DNA of 64,000 nt. Origin: CAWGLW01 sp963823525. GTDB taxonomy: Bacteria; Pseudomonadota; Gammaproteobacteria; Steroidobacterales; Steroidobacteraceae. The translations under genes were made by a program, and so were the position numbers. Location of the stretch: positions 248,001 to 312,000 of the forward strand of contig CAWGLW010000004.1 of NCBI GenBank assembly GCA_963823525.1, in the 5' to 3' direction. Under the pieces are notes generated by a model. The model saw only the letters and a list, made by a program, of their open reading frames with translations, searched no databases and was not told the origin of the DNA. This document shows positions 44,674 to 53,698 of this stretch, piece after piece (within the stretch, counting starts at the first letter, position 1; each line of letters begins with the position of its first letter).

Positions 44674-45738
44674 TCAGGCAGTCTGCAGCCGCTCGACTTC
44701 GCACCAGGCCGCTTCTGCGAGTTGGCGCGCACGGCTGCCGGTCTCGAGTGCATCTGCACTCGCCGCGTTGCCCTGCAGTGCGCGCGCGTAGACGCCCTGC
44801 AATATCGCGGCCAGCCGGAACAGGTTGTAAGCCATGTAATACTGCCATTGTGCGGCGGGTAGTTCGTCCCGACCACTGCGACGCAAGTAATCCCTGACGT
44901 AGGCGTGTTCCGTCGGAATTCCGAGAGCGGCAAAATCCGCACCCGCCAGGCCGCGAAATGTCCCCGGTGGAATGCGCCAGGCCATGCAATGGTAAGCGAA
45001 GTCCGCCAGCGGATGTCCGAGAGTCGACAGTTCCCAGTCGAGCACCGCGAGAATACGCGGCTCGACGGGATCAAATACCAGGTTGTCGATCCGGAAATCG
45101 CCGTGAACGATCCGTGTCTCATCTGCGCCGGGCAGGTTTGCGGGCAGCCAGTCAATCATTCGATCCATCGCAGCGATGGTCTCGGTTTCCGCGGCCCGAT
45201 ACTGCCGGCTCCAGCGCGAGATCTGTCGTTCGACATAGCCGCCATGCCGACCGAAATCATCCAGCCCGACCACTGCCGGATCGAGTCCGTGCAAGGCCGC
45301 GATGACTCGGTTCATTTCCTCGAAAATCAGCCCGCGCTCCGGCACCGCGACATCCGGCAGGCGCGGATCCCAGAATATGCGCCCCTCGACAAAATCCATG
45401 ACGTAGAAGGCCGTCCCTGCTACCGCCTCGTCCTCGCAAATCGCATGGACCTTAGGCACCGGCACCTCGGTTCGCTCGAGCGCCTGCAGAACCTTGTATT
45501 CACGGTCGACCGCGTGCGCAGAGGCGAGCAAACGACCCGGCGGTTTGCGCCGCAATACCCAGCGCCTTTCCCCGGCCTGCAGCAGGTACGTCGGATTCGA
45601 CTGGCCACCTTTGAACTGGGTGATTTCCAGTGGGCCGGAGAAATCGCCGACATTGGCCGCCATCCATGCCTCGAGGCGCCCCTTCCCGATGGCGTGCTCG
45701 GGCGCGACGGGTCGGGTGCCTGTGAATTTCCCGGGCAT
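44674..45738 (-). CDS. APH-type phosphotransferase, LvaA-like
   Basis: A 354-residue protein of the aminoglycoside phosphotransferase/choline kinase fold. The kinase core is complete: VLRRKPPGRLL (ATP-lysine region), IVHGDFRIDNLVF (catalytic Asp and Asn), and LAVLDWELSTLGHPLADFAYH (metal-binding Asp). In this subfamily, next to an acyl-CoA dehydrogenase, the best known relatives phosphorylate the 4-hydroxyl of 4-hydroxyacyl-CoA so that it can be eliminated. The start at 45738 is chosen because AAGGGAGG lies just upstream; an in-frame start 15 codons earlier would overlap the preceding SDR gene. Confidence 0.82.
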   Translation of the reverse strand: MPGKFTGTRPVAPEHAIGKGRLEAWMAANVGDFSGPLEITQFKGGQSNPTYLLQAGERRWVLRRKPPGRLLASAHAVDREYKVLQALERTEVPVPKVHAICEDEAVAGTAFYVMDFVEGRIFWDPRLPDVAVPERGLIFEEMNRVIAALHGLDPAVVGLDDFGRHGGYVERQISRWSRQYRAAETETIAAMDRMIDWLPANLPGADETRIVHGDFRIDNLVFDPVEPRILAVLDWELSTLGHPLADFAYHCMAWRIPPGTFRGLAGADFAALGIPTEHAYVRDYLRRSGRDELPAAQWQYYMAYNLFRLAAILQGVYARALQGNAASADALETGSRARQLAEAAWCEVERLQTA

Positions 45739-45748
45739 TCCGCCTCCC

Positions 45749-46516
45749 TTACCCGCCTGCACTCTTACGCGGCCCTGGCGCAAGCAAAGCCGTCGGCAGC
45801 AACTTGAGCACCGGTGCGATCAGGCTCCATGGCATGACTGGCACGAACCGGAAACCCACCTCGCGCTCGATCATTCGCGCCATGATCGCTGCGCCCTTCT
45901 CCAGCGGTATCAGGAAAGGCCGACTGCGCACGTCGCGATTCAGGTCCGTATCGATGTAACCGGGTGAGAGTTCGGTGACGGTGATGGGCTCGTGTCTGAC
46001 CTCGGCACGCAGCGATTGAATATAACGGTGCAGGCCGGCCTTGGCCGCGCAATATGCACCCATTGAAGGCAGCCCGCGCGCGCCGGCGATCGAGGTGATG
46101 CCGACGATCTGACCGCCACCCTGGGCCCGCAGCAGCGGCAGGCCAGCCTCAATGGTCGCAATCGCACCGGTCAGGTTGGTATCGATTGTGCGAATGACTT
46201 TGTCGAGCTGGTCGCGTCCAATCGGTGTCGAGGAGCCGACCCCGGCATTGACGACCAGCGTATCGATACGACCGAGCTGCTCCGCGGCACCTCGCAGCGC
46301 ACCGCCGATACGCTCGAAGTCCGTGACGTCGAGAGCTACCGGCAGCACGCGGGAAGCACCGCATGCCTGCAGTTTCTTCGCAAGTTCCTCGAGCCGCTCG
46401 ACTCGTCGCGCGGCCAGCGCAATCGCATAGCCACGCCGGGCAAACTCGAGGGCCAGTCCGGCTCCGATTCCGGAGGAGGCGCCGGTGATGAATATCGTGC
46501 GAGGGGTCAAGGACAT
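45749..46516 (-). CDS. Short-chain dehydrogenase/reductase, sepiapterin-like type
   Basis: A 255-residue SDR with IFITGASSGIGAGLALEFA, a basic residue pair after beta-2 (ALAARRVE, suggesting NADPH), the VNAGVGSS turn and the catalytic Tyr-Lys in MGAYCAAKAGLHRY with Ser in GITSIAG. The C-terminus is hydrophobic with a LLPTALLAPGP stretch that may touch the membrane. Ending PRKSAGG. The start at 46516 lies 4 bp after the stop of the preceding acyl-CoA dehydrogenase. As second gene in the five-gene operon it may reduce a ketone of the substrate. Confidence 0.86.
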   Translation of the reverse strand: MSLTPRTIFITGASSGIGAGLALEFARRGYAIALAARRVERLEELAKKLQACGASRVLPVALDVTDFERIGGALRGAAEQLGRIDTLVVNAGVGSSTPIGRDQLDKVIRTIDTNLTGAIATIEAGLPLLRAQGGGQIVGITSIAGARGLPSMGAYCAAKAGLHRYIQSLRAEVRHEPITVTELSPGYIDTDLNRDVRSRPFLIPLEKGAAIMARMIEREVGFRFVPVMPWSLIAPVLKLLPTALLAPGPRKSAGG

Positions 46517-46520
46517 AAGC

Positions 46521-48332
46521 TCAGAACCACTCATCGCGCATCGCCAGTGCCGTATCATCGAGACGCTCGAGCAGGTCCAGCGCTGGCGCGATACGTGGCA
46601 ACTCCCAACGGAAAAAGAATGCCGCAGCCTGCCGCTTCCCGGCGTAGAAATCACCCGCCTTCTGATGTGCGACGCAGGCCTGGTCCAGCCACAGCCAGGC
46701 GACCACGAGGTGGCCGAACGCCTCGAGATAGACGGTCGCGTTGGCCAGCGCCCGCATCGGGTCCTCGGCGCTCTGCAGCCCACGGGTCACTGTCAAAAGA
46801 CGCTGCGCGGCCAACTCGAGTGCATCGGCGTGCGACGTCAGTTGTTCATCACCGCAGGCGCGCGCACGTCCAGCGGTCGCCTGCATCGCCCGCCCGACAA
46901 GCACCAGGCCCCGACCGCCGGCCAGTCCGACCTTGCGTCCGAGCAGGTCCAGGGCCTGGATGCCGTGCGTGCCTTCGTGAATCGGGTTCAGGCGGTTGTC
47001 CCGATAGAGTTGCTCAACCGGGAAATCGCGCGTGTAGCCGCAGCCGCCGTGCACCTGGATCGCGAGGTCATTGGCATTCAGGCACCATTGTGATGGCCAT
47101 GACTTTGCCATCGGGGTCAGGATATCGAGCAACATGCCGGCTTCGTCGCGCTGCTCGGCGGTGGCTGCGGTCGCCTGCTCGTCGACGAGGCGCGCGCAGT
47201 AAAGGCTGAGAGCGAGCCCGCCCTCGACGTACGCTTTTTGCGCCAGCAACATGCGACGAACATCCGGATGCTCGATGATCGGCACTTGTGCGGTCGCCGG
47301 GTCCTTGTTGTTCAGCGGTCGCCCCTGTGGCCGGTTGCGTGCATATTCCAGCGACTCGAGATAGCCGGCATAGCCCAGCGCCACCGCGCCCAGCCCGACC
47401 CCGATACGTGCTTCGTTCATCATGTGAAACATGCACGCCAACCCCTGGTTCGGCTCACCGACCAGGTAACCCACGGCGCCGGATCGTCCCAGTGGCTGGT
47501 AACGCCCTTCGCCGAAGTTCAGCATCGTATTGACAGTGCCGCGGTAACCCATCTTGTGATTCAAACCGGCCAGGGTCACGTCATTGCGCTCGCCCCGCTC
47601 ACCCGCCGCATCGACCAGGAACTTCGGCACGACGAACAAGGAAATCCCCTTGACCCCGGCCGGTGCGCCAGCGATCCGCGCCAATACGAGGTGGATGATG
47701 TTCTCCGAAAGTTCATGATCGCCGCCCGAGATCCACATCTTGTTGCCAGTGAGCCGGTATTGCGGACCGAGCGGCGAGTCGCCATCGGGGTCCGCGCGGG
47801 TCAATACATCCGCCAGCGAGGAGCCCGCCTGCGGCTCGGACAGGCACATCGTGCCGGTGAATCGGCCGGCCAGCACCGGGCGGGCAAAAGCCTCAATCTG
47901 TGTTGCGGACCCGTATGCGAGCAGCAGGTTCGCGTTGCCGATGCTGAGCAGCGGGTAGCTGGCCGTCGCGACATTGGCGCCGAGAAACCAGGCAAAGCAG
48001 GCTTTGTCGACGACGGTCGGCAGCTGCATTCCGCCAAACTCGTATTCCTGTGCAGCGGCGAGCAACCCGGCCTGCGCAAAGGCATCAACGGCCGGCTTGA
48101 CCTCGGGGACCAGGTGGACTCGCTCGCCATCGAATCGCGGTTCTTCGCGATCAGCCTTGCGGCGATGAGGCAGGAACAGGTCGCGCGCAATGCGCTCCGC
48201 CGTCTCGAGTGCAGAGTCGAAAGTCTCGCGCGAATGGTCGGCAAATCGCTCGCGATCACACAGGGCCTCGATCCCAAGCCACTCATAGAGCAGGAACTCG
48301 ATGTCTCGTCGCGACAGCACGCCATTCGTCAT
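46521..48332 (-). CDS. Long acyl-CoA dehydrogenase (about 600 residues, DmdC-like)
   Basis: A 603-residue acyl-CoA dehydrogenase with an extra C-terminal domain, the size of DmdC-type (methylthiopropanoyl-CoA) and related enzymes. It starts LSRRDIEFLLYEWLGIEAL, the N-terminal extension of this class. Core blocks are MCLSEPQAGSSLADVLT and YRLTGNKMWISGGDHEL, then GLACMFHMMNEARIGVGLGA and DLAIQVHGGCGYTRDFPVEQ. The Cys/His-poor C-terminal domain ends ALAMRDEWF. The start is the ATG at 48332, opposite the LysR gene; longer frames would run through that gene. It is first in a minus-strand operon of five fatty-acid type genes. Confidence 0.88.
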   Translation of the reverse strand: MTNGVLSRRDIEFLLYEWLGIEALCDRERFADHSRETFDSALETAERIARDLFLPHRRKADREEPRFDGERVHLVPEVKPAVDAFAQAGLLAAAQEYEFGGMQLPTVVDKACFAWFLGANVATASYPLLSIGNANLLLAYGSATQIEAFARPVLAGRFTGTMCLSEPQAGSSLADVLTRADPDGDSPLGPQYRLTGNKMWISGGDHELSENIIHLVLARIAGAPAGVKGISLFVVPKFLVDAAGERGERNDVTLAGLNHKMGYRGTVNTMLNFGEGRYQPLGRSGAVGYLVGEPNQGLACMFHMMNEARIGVGLGAVALGYAGYLESLEYARNRPQGRPLNNKDPATAQVPIIEHPDVRRMLLAQKAYVEGGLALSLYCARLVDEQATAATAEQRDEAGMLLDILTPMAKSWPSQWCLNANDLAIQVHGGCGYTRDFPVEQLYRDNRLNPIHEGTHGIQALDLLGRKVGLAGGRGLVLVGRAMQATAGRARACGDEQLTSHADALELAAQRLLTVTRGLQSAEDPMRALANATVYLEAFGHLVVAWLWLDQACVAHQKAGDFYAGKRQAAAFFFRWELPRIAPALDLLERLDDTALAMRDEWF

Positions 48333-48417
48333 GCGGTCATCATACCGAATGAATGCCGAACCGGCCGATGGCGTTGCGCTCTGTGCAGCAGCCCCAAGCT
48401 CTGCTAGTTTCACTCTC

Positions 48418-49509
48418 ATGGCCAAGAAAAAACCCCCGGGCCTGCTGGACCTCGTCGGCATGCTGCCGACGCCGGCGGGAGAAATCGCCAGGGCCGCCAG
48501 GATGGTGGGCCTGACCCAGGAAACGATCAAGAAGCGTGCCGAATCGCTTGAGAGCCTCTTTGGCGTGAAACTGATCGATTCGGCAACCCGGGCCCTTAAG
48601 CCCGGCGAAGCCAGCAAACTGATGATGGAGCATGCCAGTCGCATCTTTTCTCAGGCTCGTGACCTGACCCGCGACCTCGAGGAGCTGGCGGGCCTGCAGG
48701 CACCTGAACTCGTATTCGGCACTGACATGCTCGCAGCCGAGTTGCCACTCGGCACGGCACTTGGTCGCATGGCCACGGCCAACTCGCGTCTGCGCGTTGA
48801 TGCCTCGGTCGGCGATTTCGAAGATCTCGTAAAGGCCGTGATCGCCGGACGGCTTGAATTCGCGATCGCCGATACGACCAGTGCGGAACGGCAGACCGCC
48901 CGGGTCGCGATCGAGCCGGTCGCCGAGCATCGCATCTTCTTTTTCACCCGACCGGGTCATCCGCTGACCGCGAGTCCTTCCGTATCGCTCAATACGATCC
49001 TGGTCTTCCCTCTGGCCGGCCCCCGCCTGCCACAACGCATTGCCGTGCACTTCGAGAAGCCGATGCCACAGGCGAGGATTGACCGGGAGACCGGCGATTT
49101 GTCGCCCAACCTCATGTTGAACAGCTTCTCTGCAGTCAAGAGCGCCGTGATGGCCGGCGATGCGGTCGGACTGGCACCGCTGGCCGCCATCGAAGCGGAG
49201 CTTCGCACCAACAAGGTCGCCCTGGTACCGTTCGATGCCCCCTGGCTGCACCTCAGCTACGGGCTGTTCTATCCGCGCAAACGCTCGCTCTCCAGAGTCG
49301 CGCAGTTGTTCGTCACTCAGTTGCGACAGGTCGAAGCGCTGATCCAGGCAAGCGAGCAGAAGGCGCTGGCTCGAAAGACCGCCAGGCGCAAGACAAAGAA
49401 AACGACGGCCAGGAAGAAGACGCCGAAGAAGGCGAAGAAAACGAAGAAGGCAACGAAGGTAACGCAGGGCCGCAAAAAATCATCGGCAAAAAAGAAGAGA
49501 AGGACCTAG
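48418..49509 (+). CDS. LysR-type regulator with lysine-rich C-terminal tail
   Basis: A 363-residue LysR-like transcription factor. The helix-turn-helix (LPTPAGEIARAARMVGL then TIKKRAESLESLFGVKLID) is shifted about 10 residues by a basic start MAKKKPPGLLD. The two-lobe ligand domain runs from about 95 to 315 (LVFGTDMLAAELPLGTAL, FTRPGHPLTA). The last 46 residues are almost only Lys, Arg, Thr and Ala (for example KTKKTTARKKTPKKAKK), which is unusual in LysR proteins and resembles histone H1-like tails. It is divergent from the five-gene lipid operon across 85 bp and probably controls it. The M64 peptidase gene starts 2 bp after its stop. Confidence 0.82.
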   Translation: MAKKKPPGLLDLVGMLPTPAGEIARAARMVGLTQETIKKRAESLESLFGVKLIDSATRALKPGEASKLMMEHASRIFSQARDLTRDLEELAGLQAPELVFGTDMLAAELPLGTALGRMATANSRLRVDASVGDFEDLVKAVIAGRLEFAIADTTSAERQTARVAIEPVAEHRIFFFTRPGHPLTASPSVSLNTILVFPLAGPRLPQRIAVHFEKPMPQARIDRETGDLSPNLMLNSFSAVKSAVMAGDAVGLAPLAAIEAELRTNKVALVPFDAPWLHLSYGLFYPRKRSLSRVAQLFVTQLRQVEALIQASEQKALARKTARRKTKKTTARKKTPKKAKKTKKATKVTQGRKKSSAKKKRRT

Positions 49510-49511
49510 TC

Positions 49512-50933
49512 GTGTACACCTGCCTGCTTCGCGCGCTGGTACTTCTGTCAACGACACCCGGCCTCTTTGCGACAGCCGTCGCGGCCGAACCGCCCGGCAC
49601 AATGCGCGTTGATTACGTCCATACCGGCGGGCAGGGCCTGGAAGTCTTTTCGCTTGATGAAATTGTCATCGAGCCACTGCCGTTTCCGGGCCACCCGAGC
49701 CAGGTCAGTGACGATCCGCTATCCGGCAATTATCGATTTGAGCTTCGCGACAACGCCGGTCACCTGCTGTACACGAGAGGCTTCTCGTCGATTTTTGCCG
49801 AGTGGGTGCTGACGCGGGAGGCGACGGAGTCCCATCGCAGCTTTCATGAATCGCTGCGATTTCCCACGCCCGCGGTTGCTGCGCAATTGAGTGTATTGCG
49901 ACGCAACGAGGGGCAGTCCTTCGATACCGTCTGGTCGATAGCGATCGATCCAGCCGGCATGTTTGTCGATGACTCAGCACCGCCGCGGCCGCAATTGATT
50001 GCGATACAGAACAGTGGCCCGCCGGAGCGGAAACTCGATCTGCTTCTGATCGGTGACGGATACATGCAGCCTGAGTGCGCGGGGCGGTTTGAGCCGCAGG
50101 CCCGAGAACTGACCGCGGCCTTGTTCGAGAAGGAACCGTTCAAATCGCGCCGTAACGACATTAATGTCTGGGCCCTTTGCCCGCCGGCCATGAGCAGCGG
50201 CATTTCACGGCCATCGACCGGGCAGCACCGGCGCAGCCCGGTCGGTGCGACCTACGATGCTTTCGGATCCGAGCGCTATATCCTGACGTTCGATAACAAG
50301 GCGCTGAGAGACCTGGCCGCCTGGGCTCCCTACGAGTTCCTGGTCATCCTGGCGAACAACGACACCTATGGTGGTGGCGGCATACACAATGCGTTTGCGA
50401 CCGTTGCCGCGGGAAGTGAATGGGCACCGTACGTGTTTGTTCATGAACTGGGGCATCACTTTGCCGCGCTGGCTGACGAGTACTACACCTCGCCGGTCGC
50501 CTACGAACCGGCACAGGTCGTAATCGAGCCATGGGAGCCAAACGTCACGGCCCTGAAGACCCCCGACCGCGTCAAGTGGCAACACCTCATTACCGCCGGC
50601 ACCAGCGTGCCAACCACCTGGCCCAAACAGCTGTTCGAGGAGCATCAACGCGACTTCCAGGCACGACGCAAGCAGATAAGGGCAGCCAATCGACCGGAGA
50701 GTGAGATGAACGCGTTGTTCCGCGAAGAACAGGCTTTCACCACGGCGTTACTTGCGCGCTCGCCGGAAGCGGGCAAGGTGGGCGCTTTCCAGGGCGCCAA
50801 CTATGACGCCGAAGCTTTCTATCGCCCGCAACTCGATTGCGTCATGTTCACGCGCGACGAAGTACCTTTCTGCAGGGTCTGCCAGTATGCCCTTGACCAG
50901 GTCATCAATCTCTACACGACAGCCCCGGACTGA
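49512..50933 (+). CDS. Exported M64-family metallopeptidase (IgA-peptidase-like)
   Basis: A 473-residue secreted zinc peptidase beginning with a signal peptide (ALVLLSTTPGLFATAVAA, start GTG). The N-terminal beta-rich domain of about 140 residues fits Peptidase_M64_N. The catalytic part starts KLDLLLIGDGYMQ and has FVHELGHHFAALADEYY, with zinc His 311 and His 315 and catalytic Glu 312. The C-terminus carries Cys-containing segments (DCVMFTRDEVPFCRVC). Members are usually secreted by gut and environmental bacteria. It directly follows the LysR gene on the same strand. Confidence 0.88.
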   Translation: MYTCLLRALVLLSTTPGLFATAVAAEPPGTMRVDYVHTGGQGLEVFSLDEIVIEPLPFPGHPSQVSDDPLSGNYRFELRDNAGHLLYTRGFSSIFAEWVLTREATESHRSFHESLRFPTPAVAAQLSVLRRNEGQSFDTVWSIAIDPAGMFVDDSAPPRPQLIAIQNSGPPERKLDLLLIGDGYMQPECAGRFEPQARELTAALFEKEPFKSRRNDINVWALCPPAMSSGISRPSTGQHRRSPVGATYDAFGSERYILTFDNKALRDLAAWAPYEFLVILANNDTYGGGGIHNAFATVAAGSEWAPYVFVHELGHHFAALADEYYTSPVAYEPAQVVIEPWEPNVTALKTPDRVKWQHLITAGTSVPTTWPKQLFEEHQRDFQARRKQIRAANRPESEMNALFREEQAFTTALLARSPEAGKVGAFQGANYDAEAFYRPQLDCVMFTRDEVPFCRVCQYALDQVINLYTTAPD

Positions 50934-51014
50934 CCCTGACCCGGATCCGGGTCATCGCTCCGCCCATGCAGGGCGTCTTGAGTGCCTTTGTGCCTCGCGG
51001 GGCGTGATAGTGCC

Positions 51015-52283
51015 ATGAGTCTTGATTTCGATCTCGATGCCGCGTGGAACTTCGCCACGGCCTTGCTGATCGGCACGCTGATCGGTATCGAGCGCGAACG
51101 CCACCGGCGCGCGAGCGGCACCGTCGCCATTGGCGGCCTGCGCACGTTCGCGCTACTCGCCCTGCTCGGTGCCGTCGCGGGCTGGCTCTCCGTGGAGTTG
51201 AACTCACCCTGGATCATCGCAGCGACACTGCTCGCCGCGGGGGCTCTGGTGGTCACCGGCTACGCGCTCAGCGTCCGGGCGCGCCCGCAATCGCTCGGAC
51301 TGACAACTGAAATTGCCGCGGTCCTGACTTTCCTGCTCGGCGTGATGACAACCCTCGGCTATCGTGAGATCGCCGTCGCGATCGGCGTTGTTGTCGCGGC
51401 GACACTCGCTTACAAGCAACCCCTGCACGGCATCGTCGAAAAGCTGGATCGCGAGGACATCTACGCCGGACTGCGACTGCTGATCGCGACCTTCATCATC
51501 CTGCCGCTGCTGCCCGACCGGGCCGTCGACCCCTGGGGCGCGCTCAATCCCCGATCGCTGTGGCTGCTCGTCCTGTTGATCTCAGGGCTGTCACTGGTCG
51601 GCTACGTTGCCACCCGCCTGCTCGGGACCAGTCGCGGCATCCTGCTGACGGGGCTCACCGGCGGGCTCGTTTCATCGACGGCCGTCACGCTGACCTTCGC
51701 CCGGCAGAGCCGACAGCTCGAGTACGCACGTGCATCCAGCGTGCTGGCCGGCGGCATCCTCCTGGCGTGGACCGTGATGTTCGCCCGCGTGCTGATCGAG
51801 GTACTGGTTGTCAATGGGGCGCTGCTCAACGGAGTCCTGGCGCCCCTGGTGACGATGGGCATCGTCGCGATCGCCTTCACCGCCTACTATCGCAGCACGT
51901 CGGCTGCCGCCGGCCAAAGCGACGACGTGCACCTGAAGAACCCGTTCAGCCTCCGCTCGGCCGCCAAGTTTGCGGCGCTTTTCGCGCTGATCCTGCTGGT
52001 CGTCAAGCTCGCGGAACAATATGCGCCCGATAGCGGAATGTATTTCGTCGCCGCCCTTTCCGGCACGACCGACGTCGACGCAATCACGCTGTCGATGGCC
52101 CAGTACGCGAAAAGCGGCGACCCGGCGATCGCGACCAACGCCATCCTGATTGCGGTCCTGTCGAATACGGTGGTCAAGGCCGGGATGGTGCTCGTGCTCG
52201 GCTCGCCGGCCATTCGTGGGCCGATCCTCGCCGCAACCGGCGCCATTGTGATCGCCGGCACCGCGGCTGCGTTCGTGTTTTAG
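51015..52283 (+). CDS. MgtC/SapB-DUF4010 membrane protein
   Basis: A 422-residue inner-membrane protein with about twelve hydrophobic segments. The first part is MgtC/SapB-like: FATALLIGTLIGIERERHRR and GGLRTFALLALLGAVAG are its hallmark. The second half is of the DUF4010 type, with GLTGGLVSSTAVTLTFARQS and FVAALSGTTDVDAITLSMA. Fused MgtC-DUF4010 proteins are widespread; ion-linked or metal-related roles have been proposed but the function is not settled. The ATG at 51015 is taken because the family starts with a membrane helix. It sits between the M64 and PrsW-like genes. Confidence 0.85.
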   Translation: MSLDFDLDAAWNFATALLIGTLIGIERERHRRASGTVAIGGLRTFALLALLGAVAGWLSVELNSPWIIAATLLAAGALVVTGYALSVRARPQSLGLTTEIAAVLTFLLGVMTTLGYREIAVAIGVVVAATLAYKQPLHGIVEKLDREDIYAGLRLLIATFIILPLLPDRAVDPWGALNPRSLWLLVLLISGLSLVGYVATRLLGTSRGILLTGLTGGLVSSTAVTLTFARQSRQLEYARASSVLAGGILLAWTVMFARVLIEVLVVNGALLNGVLAPLVTMGIVAIAFTAYYRSTSAAAGQSDDVHLKNPFSLRSAAKFAALFALILLVVKLAEQYAPDSGMYFVAALSGTTDVDAITLSMAQYAKSGDPAIATNAILIAVLSNTVVKAGMVLVLGSPAIRGPILAATGAIVIAGTAAAFVF

Positions 52284-52319
52284 AATTCGCCCATTGCATT
52301 GAAGAGCGGACTCATCCCC

Positions 52320-53546
52320 ATGCCAGATACGATCGGCCACGCCCTCGCCTCGCCGCTCAGAAAACCACGCGTTGCACGTATCACGGCGGTCGGCCTGTGC
52401 ATCTTGCTCCTGCTCGCCGCACTGATCATTACGATGGTCGTTGGCGGGCTCGGCAGCGAGGCCACGAAGGTATTCTTTCAGGCACTGGCCGTGTCCTCTG
52501 TGCTCAGCGTCATTCCGGTCGCGATCCTGTGGTTCCTCGATCGGCGCGAGCGCGAATCAGTGTGGCTGTTTGCGGCCGCTTTCCTCTGGGGAGGACTGAT
52601 TGCGACCTCGGTGGCGCTGCCGATGAACACGACGATCATGTTCCTGGTCGGACAATGGCTGGAACAGAACGTCGCGTTGAAGGAAGTGCTTGGCCCGGAC
52701 GGCGCGATCATGATTGGCGCGCCGCTGGCCGGGCCGATCATCGAGGAAACCACCAAGGGCATCGGCATTGTCCTGCTTTTCTGGCTGATGCGGGCGGAAT
52801 TCGATAACGTCCGCGATGGTTTCATCTATGGCGCACTGGTCGGCGTCGGTTTCAACTGGTTCGAATCCGCTCTGTACGTGCAGCAGAATTTCGTCCAGTT
52901 TGGTTCAGCACCCTTTGGCTTTCAGCTCGGCGCGCGCTACGCCTGGCTGGGACTGGCGGGTCACGCGCTTTTTTCCGGCATTTTCGGCGCGTCCCTCGGA
53001 CTTGCGAGGGCAACGAGCCGACGCTGGCTGCGTTATATCGCCCCGCTCTGCGGATTTTCACTGGCCGTCATTGCCCACGCCTGGAACAATTCCCTGCCCC
53101 TGTTCATGGCGCTGGCCGCCTCGCGGGCAGGCGAGGCGCCGCCCACCGAGGCGCAGGCGCCGCCCGACCTCGGCCTCCTCGAGGCAATGGTCTCGGCGAG
53201 CATTTCCAACCTGATTATTTTCCTGCCTTTTGCGGTGCTCCTCGCACTGATTATTCGCCGCAGCGGGCAATGGGAACGCACCGTCATTCGCGAAGAGCTT
53301 GCCGATGAAATCGGCCGCAGCGTCACGGCTGAGGAATACGAAAAAGTCGTCGCGGACACGCGTTACCGCACACGCCGGATCGACCGGCAGGAACGCAAGG
53401 TCTCGGCGGCACTGGTCAATGCACAGAACGAACTGGCCATACGCAAGCGCCGGCTGAAAGATCGTGGCTTTGATCCCGAGTCCGATCCGCTGGTCGCCCG
53501 GTGGCGCGGTGAAGTCGAGCAGATACGGCGGCAATTCAAAGCCTGA
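52320..53546 (+). CDS. PrsW-type intramembrane metalloprotease with C-terminal coiled coil
   Basis: A 408-residue membrane protein. The first 330 residues match the PrsW/CPBP-like glutamic-type membrane proteases: GPIIEETTKGIGI with Glu 142, Glu 143 and Lys 146, then FIYGALVGVGFNWFESALY, GHALFSGIFG and AHAWNN, each with conserved His, Asn or Glu. About nine membrane helices are visible. The last 80 residues are charged and coiled-coil-like (ALVNAQNELAIRKRRLKD). PrsW in Bacillus cleaves an anti-sigma factor; here no sigma or anti-sigma gene is near. The start ATG 52320 is preferred to a TTG seven codons upstream. Confidence 0.83.
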   Translation: MPDTIGHALASPLRKPRVARITAVGLCILLLLAALIITMVVGGLGSEATKVFFQALAVSSVLSVIPVAILWFLDRRERESVWLFAAAFLWGGLIATSVALPMNTTIMFLVGQWLEQNVALKEVLGPDGAIMIGAPLAGPIIEETTKGIGIVLLFWLMRAEFDNVRDGFIYGALVGVGFNWFESALYVQQNFVQFGSAPFGFQLGARYAWLGLAGHALFSGIFGASLGLARATSRRWLRYIAPLCGFSLAVIAHAWNNSLPLFMALAASRAGEAPPTEAQAPPDLGLLEAMVSASISNLIIFLPFAVLLALIIRRSGQWERTVIREELADEIGRSVTAEEYEKVVADTRYRTRRIDRQERKVSAALVNAQNELAIRKRRLKDRGFDPESDPLVARWRGEVEQIRRQFKA

Positions 53547-53552
53547 ACGACA

Positions 53553-53574
53553 CTGGCCGGGCTACCCCGGCCAG
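53553..53574. terminator. Hairpin after the PrsW-type gene
   Basis: CTGGCCGGG pairs with CCCGGCCAG across a four-base loop, 7 bp after the stop. No T tract follows, so its role in termination is uncertain. Confidence 0.4.
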
Positions 53575-53698
53575 CGCGGCGCTACCCGACTTCCGAAACT
53601 ACGTATTCACTTGAGGGCTCCCTGAGCCTATTTGATTAACAGCGCCCGCCGAACCGGCAACGCCCGACGGGTTTTGTATCTCGAGACCAGGAGTGATG

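Noticed and set aside
46521..48644. A longer start for the first acyl-CoA dehydrogenase running into the LysR gene
   Set aside because: The extra N-terminal part would overlap the divergent LysR coding region, while the ATG at 48332 gives the normal N-terminus.
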